Shown: positions 1-5,996 of the stretch, in pieces
Layout: every line of letters begins with the position of its first letter
How positions within the stretch are numbered: position 1 is the first letter of the stretch
Virus record (IMG/VR): IMGVR_UViG_3300028800_000020
Location: 1-45,037 of that record
Length of the DNA stretch: 45,037 nt
Origin: a virus
Direction: 5' to 3' (one strand)
Made by a program: the position numbers and the translations under genes
The notes under the pieces: generated by a model
Seen by the model: the letters and a program-made list of their open reading frames with translations, nothing else
What the model was told of the DNA's origin: nothing
The model's database searches: none

Positions 1-127
1 CCGGCCGTGCTGCCAGCCAAGGATGGCGAGAACCAAACAGCCAAGGCGAGAGGTATTGCCGCCGGTCGCTTCAACAGCCCGGGCTTGCCAGCTATTACGC
101 GGTGCGGCGGCAATGATAGGCATTAGT
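1..127. repeat. Terminal direct repeat, left copy (assembly overlap)
   Basis: Identical base for base to the last 127 bases of the window (44911-45037). The length 127 is a common largest k-mer size in short-read assemblers, so this is most simply the overlap of a circular contig and not a biological terminal repeat. The leftward gene at 44665-45033 starts inside the right copy and its first 41 codons are therefore duplicated here. Confidence 0.95.
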
Positions 128-539
128 AACCGTTCGCTTCAAGCTTGTCGGCGAGTGTTTTTATCGCCTTTTTGAAGTTGCGGCGACCTTTTTCGTATGG
201 CGGAATGTAAACATCTGTCAGACTTGAAGCCGGAACGTTGAGCCATTCTAGGCCACTCCGCACCATATTCTTGTGAATATAGTTAAGAGCCATAGCCACC
301 CGATAAGGCGGCGTGTTGTACGTTAATTCGTCTAATAAGTTATTTTTCATCCTATAGACGCGGGATAAAGTGGCGCCAGCAAAACACACCATGCAAAACT
401 TAGGTGTTCTGATAAACCACTTGCTCATGTTGATGCGGTACTTAGGCGACTTTTCCCTGAGTTTAAGGGACTCAAGGGCGAAGCGAAGCAGTTTGCTCGG
501 CTTCCGTGGCAAGCGTTTCTTTCCGATTGTCTTCAACAT
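123..539 (-). CDS. Hypothetical basic protein (138 aa)
   Basis: No family was recognised. The protein is strongly basic, especially in its first 45 residues (many Lys/Arg), with a Cys-rich patch (KFCMVCFAG) near residue 50 and no predicted membrane segment. The start at 539 follows a clear AAAGGAG ribosome-binding site. The 20 bases covering this site and the start codon are repeated exactly in front of the next upstream gene at 1408. The stop codon forms TAATG with the start of the next leftward gene, reached across the circle join (45033 equals 123), so the two genes are probably translationally coupled. The basic N-terminus could mean nucleic-acid binding, but that is inference only. Confidence 0.75.
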   Translation of the reverse strand: MLKTIGKKRLPRKPSKLLRFALESLKLREKSPKYRINMSKWFIRTPKFCMVCFAGATLSRVYRMKNNLLDELTYNTPPYRVAMALNYIHKNMVRSGLEWLNVPASSLTDVYIPPYEKGRRNFKKAIKTLADKLEANGY

Positions 540-554
540 TGTCAGTCTCCTTTG
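535..554 (-). promoter_or_regulatory. Duplicated translation initiation region, copy 1
   Basis: Twenty bases covering the AAAGGAG site, the spacer and the ATG of the 138-aa gene are identical to 1404-1423 in front of the repeat-protein gene. Identity through the spacer is more than a ribosome-binding site needs, which points to a recent local duplication or a shared translational control target. Confidence 0.6.
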
Positions 555-565
555 GTTAAGTTAGT

Positions 566-1403
<838 letters not shown>

Positions 1404-1408
<5 letters not shown>

Positions 1409-1423
1409 TGTCAGTCTCCTTTG
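1404..1423 (-). promoter_or_regulatory. Duplicated translation initiation region, copy 2
   Basis: Exact 20-base match to 535-554, containing AAAGGAG and the ATG of the repeat-protein gene. Confidence 0.6.
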
Positions 1424-1509
1424 TGGGGTTTACGGGTTCCCGGCGCAAGAAGCGCGGGATCAGTGGCATTACGGTTTCGTCGTCCATTGGATTGCCCTCT
1501 CAGAACTAG

Positions 1510-1539
1510 AAGATACCGCCATAGAGTTTGGTTTGTCAA
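1510..1539 (-). promoter_or_regulatory. Leftward sigma70-type promoter within an inverted repeat
   Basis: Read leftward: -35 TTGACA at 1539-1534, 18-bp spacer, -10 TATCTT at 1515-1510. A perfect 10-bp inverted repeat (CTATGGCGGT and its complement) occupies 1515-1524 and 1543-1552, so the -35 lies in its loop and one arm touches the -10. This looks like a repressible promoter for the repeat-protein gene and genes beyond it. It fills most of the 150-bp gap 1409-1558. Confidence 0.65.
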
Positions 1540-1558
1540 GCCCTATGGCGGTCTCCGG

Positions 1559-1840
1559 CTACGATTTTGGGAACAACTGCGCCAAAACCGCCTCGTATTG
1601 CTCGCGGCGGCGTTCTAACACCGCTACGTCGTCAAGAAGATCGATGAGCGCGGGAAAATTGATGTCCTTAGCGCAACACGCTTCCTGTACTTTCGTTTGC
1701 TTGGTTAGGATGTCAGCGTCAAGCTGGGCCATCTCTAACTCGGCCTTAGACTGCACTTGCCTGGCGCGGATCGGCGCCATGGCTTCATCAAGCTTTTCCT
1801 TAGAAAGCGCGATGAGTTCTTTAAACGGTCGCAACTGCAT
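1559..1840 (-). CDS. Hypothetical coiled-coil protein (93 aa)
   Basis: Not recognised. The protein is almost entirely helical: a charged N-terminal helix (KELIALSKEKLDEAM), a central helix (QSKAELEMAQLDADIL) and a C-terminal helix (DDVAVLERRREQYEAVLAQL), consistent with a small coiled-coil. There are two adjacent cysteines near residue 55 and no membrane segment. The start at 1840 follows an AAAGGGGG ribosome-binding site that lies inside the end of the upstream gene (stop at 1821), so the two genes overlap by 20 bp. Confidence 0.7.
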   Translation of the reverse strand: MQLRPFKELIALSKEKLDEAMAPIRARQVQSKAELEMAQLDADILTKQTKVQEACCAKDINFPALIDLLDDVAVLERRREQYEAVLAQLFPKS

Positions 1841-2222
1841 TTAAGCCCCCTTTACATAGTAAGAGTTTACGTTTAGGCACTTTACTTTCTTTCGGCGCGG
1901 GACCCTGAAAGTCTCGCGGCATCCCCGCCGTGATCCTGCCATCATAGCCGTTGTCTTCCAATATATCCGCGTACCTGGGGTCCCAGTGACGAAAGGCGCC
2001 GTGGTTTCCTTCGCGCTCCATATACATATAAACCGCGTGCTGTTGCTCCGCCGACGAGTTTTCAATAATTTGTCTTGCTCTATGATCCCCGTTCTTAGCC
2101 GCTCTAAAAACACAGAAAGCTTGCTCCACCCATGACAGATAGTGCCGGTCGTAATCATAGTGTGCCGTGAAATCGCGTGGGCGAGGAAATACTCGCCCGA
2201 TAACTCGTTCTAAATTGCTCAT
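1821..2222 (-). CDS. Hypothetical protein (133 aa)
   Basis: Not recognised. The start MSNLERVIGRVF at 2222 is preferred over an in-frame ATG 27 bases upstream because AGAAGGGGCAACACC stands directly before it, the same box used by several genes of this block. Residues 20-75 are rich in aromatics and charge and look helical and globular. Two segments (HWDPRYADILEDNGYDG and GMPRDFQGPAPKE) suggest a small soluble protein. The C-terminus (PKRKLLLCKGGLNAVATV) overlaps the start of the 93-aa gene. Confidence 0.7.
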   Translation of the reverse strand: MSNLERVIGRVFPRPRDFTAHYDYDRHYLSWVEQAFCVFRAAKNGDHRARQIIENSSAEQQHAVYMYMEREGNHGAFRHWDPRYADILEDNGYDGRITAGMPRDFQGPAPKESKVPKRKLLLCKGGLNAVATV

Positions 2223-2247
2223 GGTGTTGCCCCTTCTGTGTTGTCTC

Positions 2248-2276
2248 ATTTACGCTTGCGGGGTTTACTTTGTCAA
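2248..2276 (-). promoter_or_regulatory. Probable leftward promoter
   Basis: Perfect -35 TTGACA at 2276-2271, 17-bp spacer, poor -10 GTAAAT at 2253-2248. It lies directly beyond the hairpin terminator at 2281-2320 and 26 bp before the ATG at 2222, a terminator-then-promoter arrangement. The weak -10 limits confidence. Confidence 0.4.
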
Positions 2277-2280
2277 GGGG

Positions 2281-2320
2281 AAAACGGGCAGCACGCGCGG
2301 CATAAAGCACGTACTACCCG
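2281..2320 (-). terminator. Leftward rho-independent terminator
   Basis: On the minus strand, just after the stop of the 317-aa gene, CGGGTAGTACG (2320-2310) can pair with CGTGCTGCCCG (2295-2285): 11 pairs including two G-U. The loop is 14 nt and TTTT follows (2284-2281). The T-run is short, so termination may be partial. Confidence 0.55.
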
Positions 2321-2330
2321 CCCCTCGCGC

Positions 2331-3284
2331 CTAAGCCCGCACGCTTAGGCCAAGCCTCTTCGCCATGCGCGCTATCTCCGGCCACTTAACCAAGTGGCAC
2401 CCGGCTTTAACGTCGCCTTCCGGCGTTATTTCGTCAATCTCAAACACGCCTAGCGGTATCTTGTGGCCGTTCTTAACCCAGCCATTGCCGCGCGCCTTGG
2501 CGATTAGAGGGAAAGCCCTGGTCGCGTGGTGCACTGGAAATTCGGCGCCGGCGCTGGTCAAGATGTTTTCGCCGTGGCGCCGTAACAAGACGCCATAGTT
2601 TTGTTTTATCCATTCCAACATGGCCATCGGGGTTTTGTTTACCGGCAATCCCGCCCGCCATATGCGCGGCCACTGTGACCGCTCGGCCTTCAATACGCCT
2701 TCCGCGTGCTGATAGCGGGCTTCGATATGCGCCAAGCGTCCCTTTTCCCGCATGGCAATTTTGCGCTTTTCGGCGTCGGCATAGCGTTGCGCCATAGATG
2801 CAACATCACCGCCGAGCATCAGCGGTTTATAGCGCGACACAAACGCGGCGCCAAACTCGTTCCGTCTCATACAAACTTGCGTTGCTTCTAAGGCAAGCCT
2901 AGCTTTCTTGCCCTTGTGTTTTGTCTGGCCACTTTCGGTGAGAAGCTTCCTTATCTCGGCGTCAAACAAATCAAGGTTAGTGCTGGCGTTACTGCTAGGC
3001 TGTTTCACATAGAAGCTAGGCAAGTCACTACGTAAGGCGCGGCGAACTATGCTTTGATGCTTGCTTGTCGAAACCGAGTAGGAAGAGGAATTGATTAGAA
3101 CGCAATTCTCTCCCTTCAGTGTCTTGGCGAACGAGGCGATTGCGAAGTGTCGGCCGTAGGAATAGATTGCATTACCATCCCAAAACATCCGGCCATCGGC
3201 CGAGCGGCCGTGAGAGATATTTCGCTGGGCCCATACATGCGCGGTTTGCTCATGTGATCCAAAGACTGTTTTAGCTCTAGGCAT
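2331..3284 (-). CDS. Conserved phage hypothetical (SHxxxAHxWA / YSYGxHF family, 317 aa)
   Basis: The N-terminus carries the pattern I recall from a widespread phage and plasmid family, probably DUF8033: GSHEQTAHVWAQR, then RMFWDGNAIYSYGRHFAIASF at residues 9-53, followed by an Asn-Ser-Ser-rich stretch (LINSSSYSVSTSKHQ). The function of this family is unknown to me. Residues 155-210 look like a charged helix (SMAQRYADAEKRKIAMREKGRLAHIEARY). The C-terminal third contains a conserved-looking patch (ILTSAGAEFPVHHATRAFPLIA) and ends in CHLVKWPEIARMAKRLGL. AAAGGAG precedes the ATG by 9 bases. The family name is from memory. Confidence 0.8.
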   Translation of the reverse strand: MPRAKTVFGSHEQTAHVWAQRNISHGRSADGRMFWDGNAIYSYGRHFAIASFAKTLKGENCVLINSSSYSVSTSKHQSIVRRALRSDLPSFYVKQPSSNASTNLDLFDAEIRKLLTESGQTKHKGKKARLALEATQVCMRRNEFGAAFVSRYKPLMLGGDVASMAQRYADAEKRKIAMREKGRLAHIEARYQHAEGVLKAERSQWPRIWRAGLPVNKTPMAMLEWIKQNYGVLLRRHGENILTSAGAEFPVHHATRAFPLIAKARGNGWVKNGHKIPLGVFEIDEITPEGDVKAGCHLVKWPEIARMAKRLGLSVRA

Positions 3285-3352
3285 GTTACTTACTCCTTTA
3301 TTGCGGTTAAGGGGTTTTAGGCACGAAAACTAAAAACTCGGCTCTATTAGAA

Positions 3353-3384
3353 GGCCGCCCATGCGTTTCTAGGCTAGGGCGGCC
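3353..3384 (-). terminator. Strong intergenic hairpin, possible terminator
   Basis: Perfect 8-bp stem GGCCGCCC (3353-3360) and GGGCGGCC (3377-3384) with a 16-nt loop, 5 bp beyond the stop of the 64-aa gene. There is no proper T-run (TTCT follows on the minus strand), so it may attenuate or stabilise RNA and not terminate. Confidence 0.35.
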
Positions 3385-3388
3385 ATCG

Positions 3389-3583
3389 TCACACCAAGGA
3401 TAAACCGGCTTCGCGTATCCCGTCAAGAATGTCTGTTGCGTACCTGGGCTCAATGACCACGGCATTGCCTAAGCGTTGCGCGTCGGAAGGCAAGTGCTCC
3501 TTAACCCAGGCGGAAGCGGCAGGCGTCAAAGGATGCAGCAAGCAGATTGAGCCATGGCCGGCGAAATTAAAATCGGGTTTCAT
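3389..3583 (-). CDS. Conserved small phage protein (64 aa)
   Basis: Matches a short family seen in many phages and mobile elements, recognisable by LLHPLTPAASAWVKEHLP, then AVVIEPRYATDILDGIREAGL. Function unknown. The ATG overlaps the stop of the upstream gene as ATGA (3580-3583), so translation is probably coupled. Its length is normal for the family. It has a helix-strand-helix look and no membrane segment. Confidence 0.8.
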   Translation of the reverse strand: MKPDFNFAGHGSICLLHPLTPAASAWVKEHLPSDAQRLGNAVVIEPRYATDILDGIREAGLSLV

Positions 3584-3888
3584 GCATCACCTGCCGGGTG
3601 ATAAACTATTTCGACAACGCCGTTCCCTTGCATACTTATGCCAAGGTTTCCGTCGTCATCGATAGTGGCGTGAGTGATACCTTTCAGGCCAAGTACGGAA
3701 TAGCCGTATAGGTGGTCAAAACCTATTTCGGTTAACCCTACTTTGCGAGCTGCGCGAACAGCATCAAGGCTTTCACGATCCGCGCCTTTCAATTCCTCGC
3801 GCCTATGGTGATATACGATCCGGACGCGAGGATGTTGGCGGAAAAACCGCTTAACAAGCTGTTGCGGGGTGATGCGTTTAGTGTTCAT
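3580..3888 (-). CDS. Hypothetical protein (102 aa)
   Basis: Not recognised. The start [16 protein letters not shown] at 3888 is chosen because AAGGTGA lies just upstream and the ATG overlaps the previous stop as ATGA; a longer open frame upstream lies inside the 67-aa gene. The N-terminal 60 residues are basic and may be a small DNA- or RNA-binding fold ([24 protein letters not shown]). The C-terminus is beta-rich ([27 protein letters not shown]). Confidence 0.7.
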   Translation of the reverse strand: MNTKRITPQQLVKRFFRQHPRVRIVYHHRREELKGADRESLDAVRAARKVGLTEIGFDHLYGYSVLGLKGITHATIDDDGNLGISMQGNGVVEIVYHPAGDA

Positions 3889-4088
3889 GGCATCACCTTG
3901 GCGTGGCAATGGCCGGCATCGATTAGAGCCTTTGCAGCCCGGCCATAGTGACCTTGCAAAGTCCACGCGCTCCCATTGTCGATTAACGCTTGAAACAAGG
4001 CAATTGTTTCCTCGCGGTTTAACTCGCCTTGCTCATAGCGGATGATAAAATCGATATGATCCGCCGGTTTTGTTTCAGTTTGTGTCAT
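3885..4088 (-). CDS. Conserved small phage protein (67 aa)
   Basis: Belongs to a family of short proteins with the pattern [45 protein letters not shown] recall it from many phages and plasmids, possibly as DUF7417; its function is unknown. AAGGGGCAACACA stands before the ATG, the ribosome-binding box shared by this block. The stop overlaps the next gene (ATGA). Confidence 0.8.
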   Translation of the reverse strand: MTQTETKPADHIDFIIRYEQGELNREETIALFQALIDNGSAWTLQGHYGRAAKALIDAGHCHAKVMP

Positions 4089-4115
4089 TGTGTTGCCCCT
4101 TAGTGCGGTAAGGAT

Positions 4116-4135
4116 GCCCGAGAAACCGCTCGGGC
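4116..4135 (-). other. Intergenic hairpin
   Basis: Perfect 7-bp stem GCCCGAG / CTCGGGC with a 6-nt loop between the 125-aa and 67-aa genes. No T-run follows. It is one of a series of hairpins in the gaps of this operon and may be an RNA processing or stability element. Confidence 0.4.
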
Positions 4136-4146
4136 TCGGTATGCTC

Positions 4147-4524
4147 TTACAGTGTGATGATACGCGCTTCGTGATCCACGTCCACTATATACAAGGCATC
4201 TTGCTTTGCAAGCCTTGCGTACCGTATGGCCAAGTCAATAAGCTCGGCTTGACGGCGACGCGGGATTGCGACCGTGTAACGCTCACTCTTATCCATCACA
4301 GGCATTCCCTTGGCGTTGATCCATAGGCCATGCTGCAACATAACAGTGATACCACCGAACGCTTTAACCGCTTCAACCTGCATTGACGTATGCAACGCTG
4401 ATAAGTCCGCGCCTTGGTTATCCTTTACAGGCAACACAAACGATATTTCGTAAAGGCGCTCTTTGGCTTCAGTCTGTGCAACGGGCTTCGCGTTCATTTC
4501 TTTGATGCTTTGTAAGTCTCTCAT
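4147..4524 (-). CDS. Conserved phage hypothetical (125 aa)
   Basis: Resembles a conserved hypothetical family with a [21 protein letters not shown] segment followed by [15 protein letters not shown] and, near the end, a helix of the [17 protein letters not shown] type (residues 20-120). Function unknown. The start [10 protein letters not shown] at 4524 is selected because TAAGGGGCAAGCC is directly before it; an in-frame ATG at 4560 lacks a binding site and would read through a hairpin. It is predicted to be soluble alpha/beta. Confidence 0.75.
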   Translation of the reverse strand: MRDLQSIKEMNAKPVAQTEAKERLYEISFVLPVKDNQGADLSALHTSMQVEAVKAFGGITVMLQHGLWINAKGMPVMDKSERYTVAIPRRRQAELIDLAIRYARLAKQDALYIVDVDHEARIITL

Positions 4525-4546
4525 GGCTTGCCCCTTAGAGTGTGTT

Positions 4547-4566
4547 GCGGGCAAAACCATGCCCGC
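4547..4566 (-). other. Intergenic hairpin
   Basis: Perfect 6-bp stem GCGGGC / GCCCGC with an 8-nt loop in the gap between the 28-aa gene and the 125-aa gene, followed leftward by the AAGGGGCAA ribosome-binding box. It has the same arrangement as 4116-4135. Confidence 0.4.
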
Positions 4567-4572
4567 TTGGTC

Positions 4573-4659
4573 TTATAGCTTGCCGTTGTGATGCAGCAAT
4601 GCCAGCAAGCCGAACAAGGCCGCAAGCGCGATGCAACAATAGGCGATAAGTGATGTCAT
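4573..4659 (-). CDS. Short membrane peptide (28 aa), first gene of the leftward block
   Basis: A small reading frame beginning MTSLIAYCCIALAALFGLL and ending HHNGKL. It is almost one hydrophobic helix (residues 3-22) with two adjacent cysteines and a short polar tail. The ATG at 4659 has AAAGGGGCAAAACA in front of it, matching the ribosome-binding box of the following genes, which is the main reason to believe it. It is the first gene after the leftward promoter at 4771-4799. The role is unknown; a small membrane effector acting early on the host is one guess. Confidence 0.6.
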   Translation of the reverse strand: MTSLIAYCCIALAALFGLLALLHHNGKL

Positions 4660-4770
4660 TGTTTTGCCCCTTTAAACCGCTCATAACTTTCGGTTTATCT
4701 ATTTATGTTTGCATTGCAGATGATGCAAGCCGCTAGGCGCTAGCTAGCATCTATGCAATAAGCAAGCATA

Positions 4771-4799
4771 AAGATAAACCAAAAAAAAGCGAAAGTCAA
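4771..4799 (-). promoter_or_regulatory. Leftward sigma70-type promoter of the accessory block
   Basis: -35 TTGACT (4799-4794), 17-bp T-rich spacer, -10 TATCTT (4776-4771), all on the minus strand. It precedes the 28-aa gene by about 110 bases. The same -10 hexamer is used at 1510. The leader RNA runs through the palindrome 4692-4780. Confidence 0.65.
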
Positions 4800-5043
4800 T
4801 AGAGGATATTGAAATAATTCAATTTATTTTATTGCTTCTTTTTGGTGTAGCTGGCCTATTGATATCATTATGCCTTAATTTTGCCATGTTGCTCCTCGCC
4901 ATGCTTTCTACCATTTAGCACGCATTACTTGCTTAATTTTGGTAATAGCGCCTTGCTCGCAGCTACCTATTATTTGTTTCAGAGTGAAACTAATTGCTTT
5001 ATTTACTTTCATATCGGACCGGTTTAGTACTATCTGCGCTGTT

Positions 5044-5066
5044 TAGTGAATGATTCTCATTTGCAG
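5044..5066. promoter_or_regulatory. Operator-like 23-mer, degenerate copy
   Basis: Matches the reverse complement of the 5196-5218 palindrome at 19 of 23 positions, with the central AATGATTCTCATT exact. Together with 5196-5218 and 10796-10818 it defines a common 23-bp site with outer TTGnGAA and inner TGA..TCA half-sites. Confidence 0.5.
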
Positions 5067-5130
5067 TCGCTCGATACTCGCCTTCAGAGTGGCCATTTTA
5101 TCACACTGTTGCATTTATACAACACATGTC

Positions 5131-5155
5131 ATTCGCAATTGCGAATCACTCGCAA
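5131..5155. promoter_or_regulatory. Half-site cluster (16-bp perfect palindrome plus third arm)
   Basis: ATTCGCAATTGCGAAT (5131-5146) is a perfect palindrome made of two back-to-back TTGCGAAT half-sites. A third, imperfect half-site (TCACTCGCAA) ends at 5155. The half-site is the same as in the 5196-5218 operator. Confidence 0.55.
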
Positions 5156-5195
5156 CAAGAGTCATTGATATCATTGACGAATCAGCATAGTGCTT

Positions 5196-5218
5196 TTGCG
5201 AATGAGAATCATTCGCAA
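5196..5218. promoter_or_regulatory. Operator: perfect 10-bp inverted repeat, Fur-box-like
   Basis: TTGCGAATGA, 3-bp spacer GAA, TCATTCGCAA: a perfect palindrome of 23 bp. The inner 19 bases match the classical 19-bp Fur consensus at 14 positions by my count. A phage or host dimeric repressor is the likely ligand; its identity is not shown by the sequence. Confidence 0.65.
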
Positions 5219-5364
5219 GACGGGGGTGGGGTGCCGGGTATCCCCCTGATTTTTGCGCCTCAGTGGAGTTCGACCACCTTTTCTCACACGCGGCGGCCCA
5301 AAAATAAAAGAGTTTCTAAAAAGTGAACAAAATCAAAGGGGCTTGAAAACAATGATATTTTTCC

Positions 5365-5392
5365 TTGACTTACCAGGGTGCCATGCTAAACT
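5365..5392 (+). promoter_or_regulatory. Rightward promoter, predicted start at the terS ATG
   Basis: -35 TTGACT (5365-5370), 16-bp spacer, extended -10 TGC-TAAACT (5384-5392). A transcript starting 7-8 bases downstream would begin at the ATG at 5400, giving a leaderless terS message. Confidence 0.6.
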
Positions 5393-5399
5393 CGCGAAC

Positions 5400-5996
5400 A
5401 TGCCCCAAAAAGACACCCCCATCCACGGCGCCCTGCTAATTCCGAAGGAATATAAACTCGGCCCGGCGATGTCGAAGCTGACCGAGCGCCAGCGGGCGTT
5501 TGTGGTGGCGCTCCTCGACTTCGGTGGCATCAACCCGAACAAAGCCGCGAGGATGGCGGGGTACTCCGTGGCCGATGGCGGCGCCGGTTTAGCCGTAACC
5601 GCTCACCGCCTGGCGCACGACGAAAAAATCCAGGACGCAATTCAGGAAGAAGCCGGCCGGCGTCTGAGAACCGGCTCGATTATGGCCGTGAAGACCTTGC
5701 TGGAGATTGCGGACAATCCGGCCGCGGAGCACCGCGACAGGCTCAAAGCTGTGGAGATGATCTTGAATCGAACCGGCCTTCACGCGATCAGCGAAAAGAA
5801 CGTCACCGTCACCCATGTCGATCAAACCAGCGACGAGATGATTAAGCGCATCGCGCTCCTCGCCAGGAACCAAGGGCTCGATCCGGTGAAATTGCTCGGG
5901 AATGCGGGTGTCGTGGTTGACGCTGACTTCAAGGAAGTGGTGGAAACGCCGGAACCAGTCGAGCGCGACCCGAACGATTTAAGTGATTTGCTGTGA
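5400..5996 (+). CDS. terS: Terminase small subunit
   Basis: Recognises phage DNA and hands it to the large subunit for packaging. The N-terminal region has the terminase-small-subunit helix-turn-helix pattern KLTERQRAFVVALLDFGGINPNKAARMAGYS (residues 25-56). It is followed by a helical oligomerisation region (RLKAVEMILNRTGL) and an acidic tail (EPVERDPNDLSDLL) of the kind that contacts TerL. The start at 5400 has no ribosome-binding site but sits exactly where the promoter at 5365-5392 would start transcription. An alternative in-frame ATG at 5352 has AAAGGGGC 10 bases upstream and would give 214 aa; I cannot exclude it. The stop overlaps the TerL start (GTGA). Confidence 0.85.
   Translation: MPQKDTPIHGALLIPKEYKLGPAMSKLTERQRAFVVALLDFGGINPNKAARMAGYSVADGGAGLAVTAHRLAHDEKIQDAIQEEAGRRLRTGSIMAVKTLLEIADNPAAEHRDRLKAVEMILNRTGLHAISEKNVTVTHVDQTSDEMIKRIALLARNQGLDPVKLLGNAGVVVDADFKEVVETPEPVERDPNDLSDLL

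Larger units (their letters stand above)
4660..5399. other. Intergenic regulatory hub / candidate origin region
   Basis: 740 bp with no convincing gene, between the leftward and rightward transcription blocks. From left to right it holds: an imperfect palindrome of about 90 bp (4692-4780, arms beginning GGTTTATCT); the leftward promoter; a clearly AT-rich stretch about 4795-5040 with two copies of CTTAATTTTG (4874-4883, 4932-4941) and two of ATTGATATCATT (4858-4869, 5164-5175); three operator-like palindromes (5044-5218); a G-run/C-run hairpin followed by TTTTT at 5222-5254; and the rightward promoter. The short open frame at 5126-5326 is palindrome-derived and not believed. Confidence 0.7.

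Noticed and set aside
5222-5254. Rightward terminator (G5...C5 then T5) before terS
   Set aside because: The stem is only 5 bp with a 15-nt loop, and no rightward gene precedes it; kept only as a note in the hub entry.
5126-5326. 66-aa plus-strand reading frame in the hub
   Set aside because: It is made of the operator palindromes (repeated ANHSQ/NENHSQ) and lacks a ribosome-binding site.
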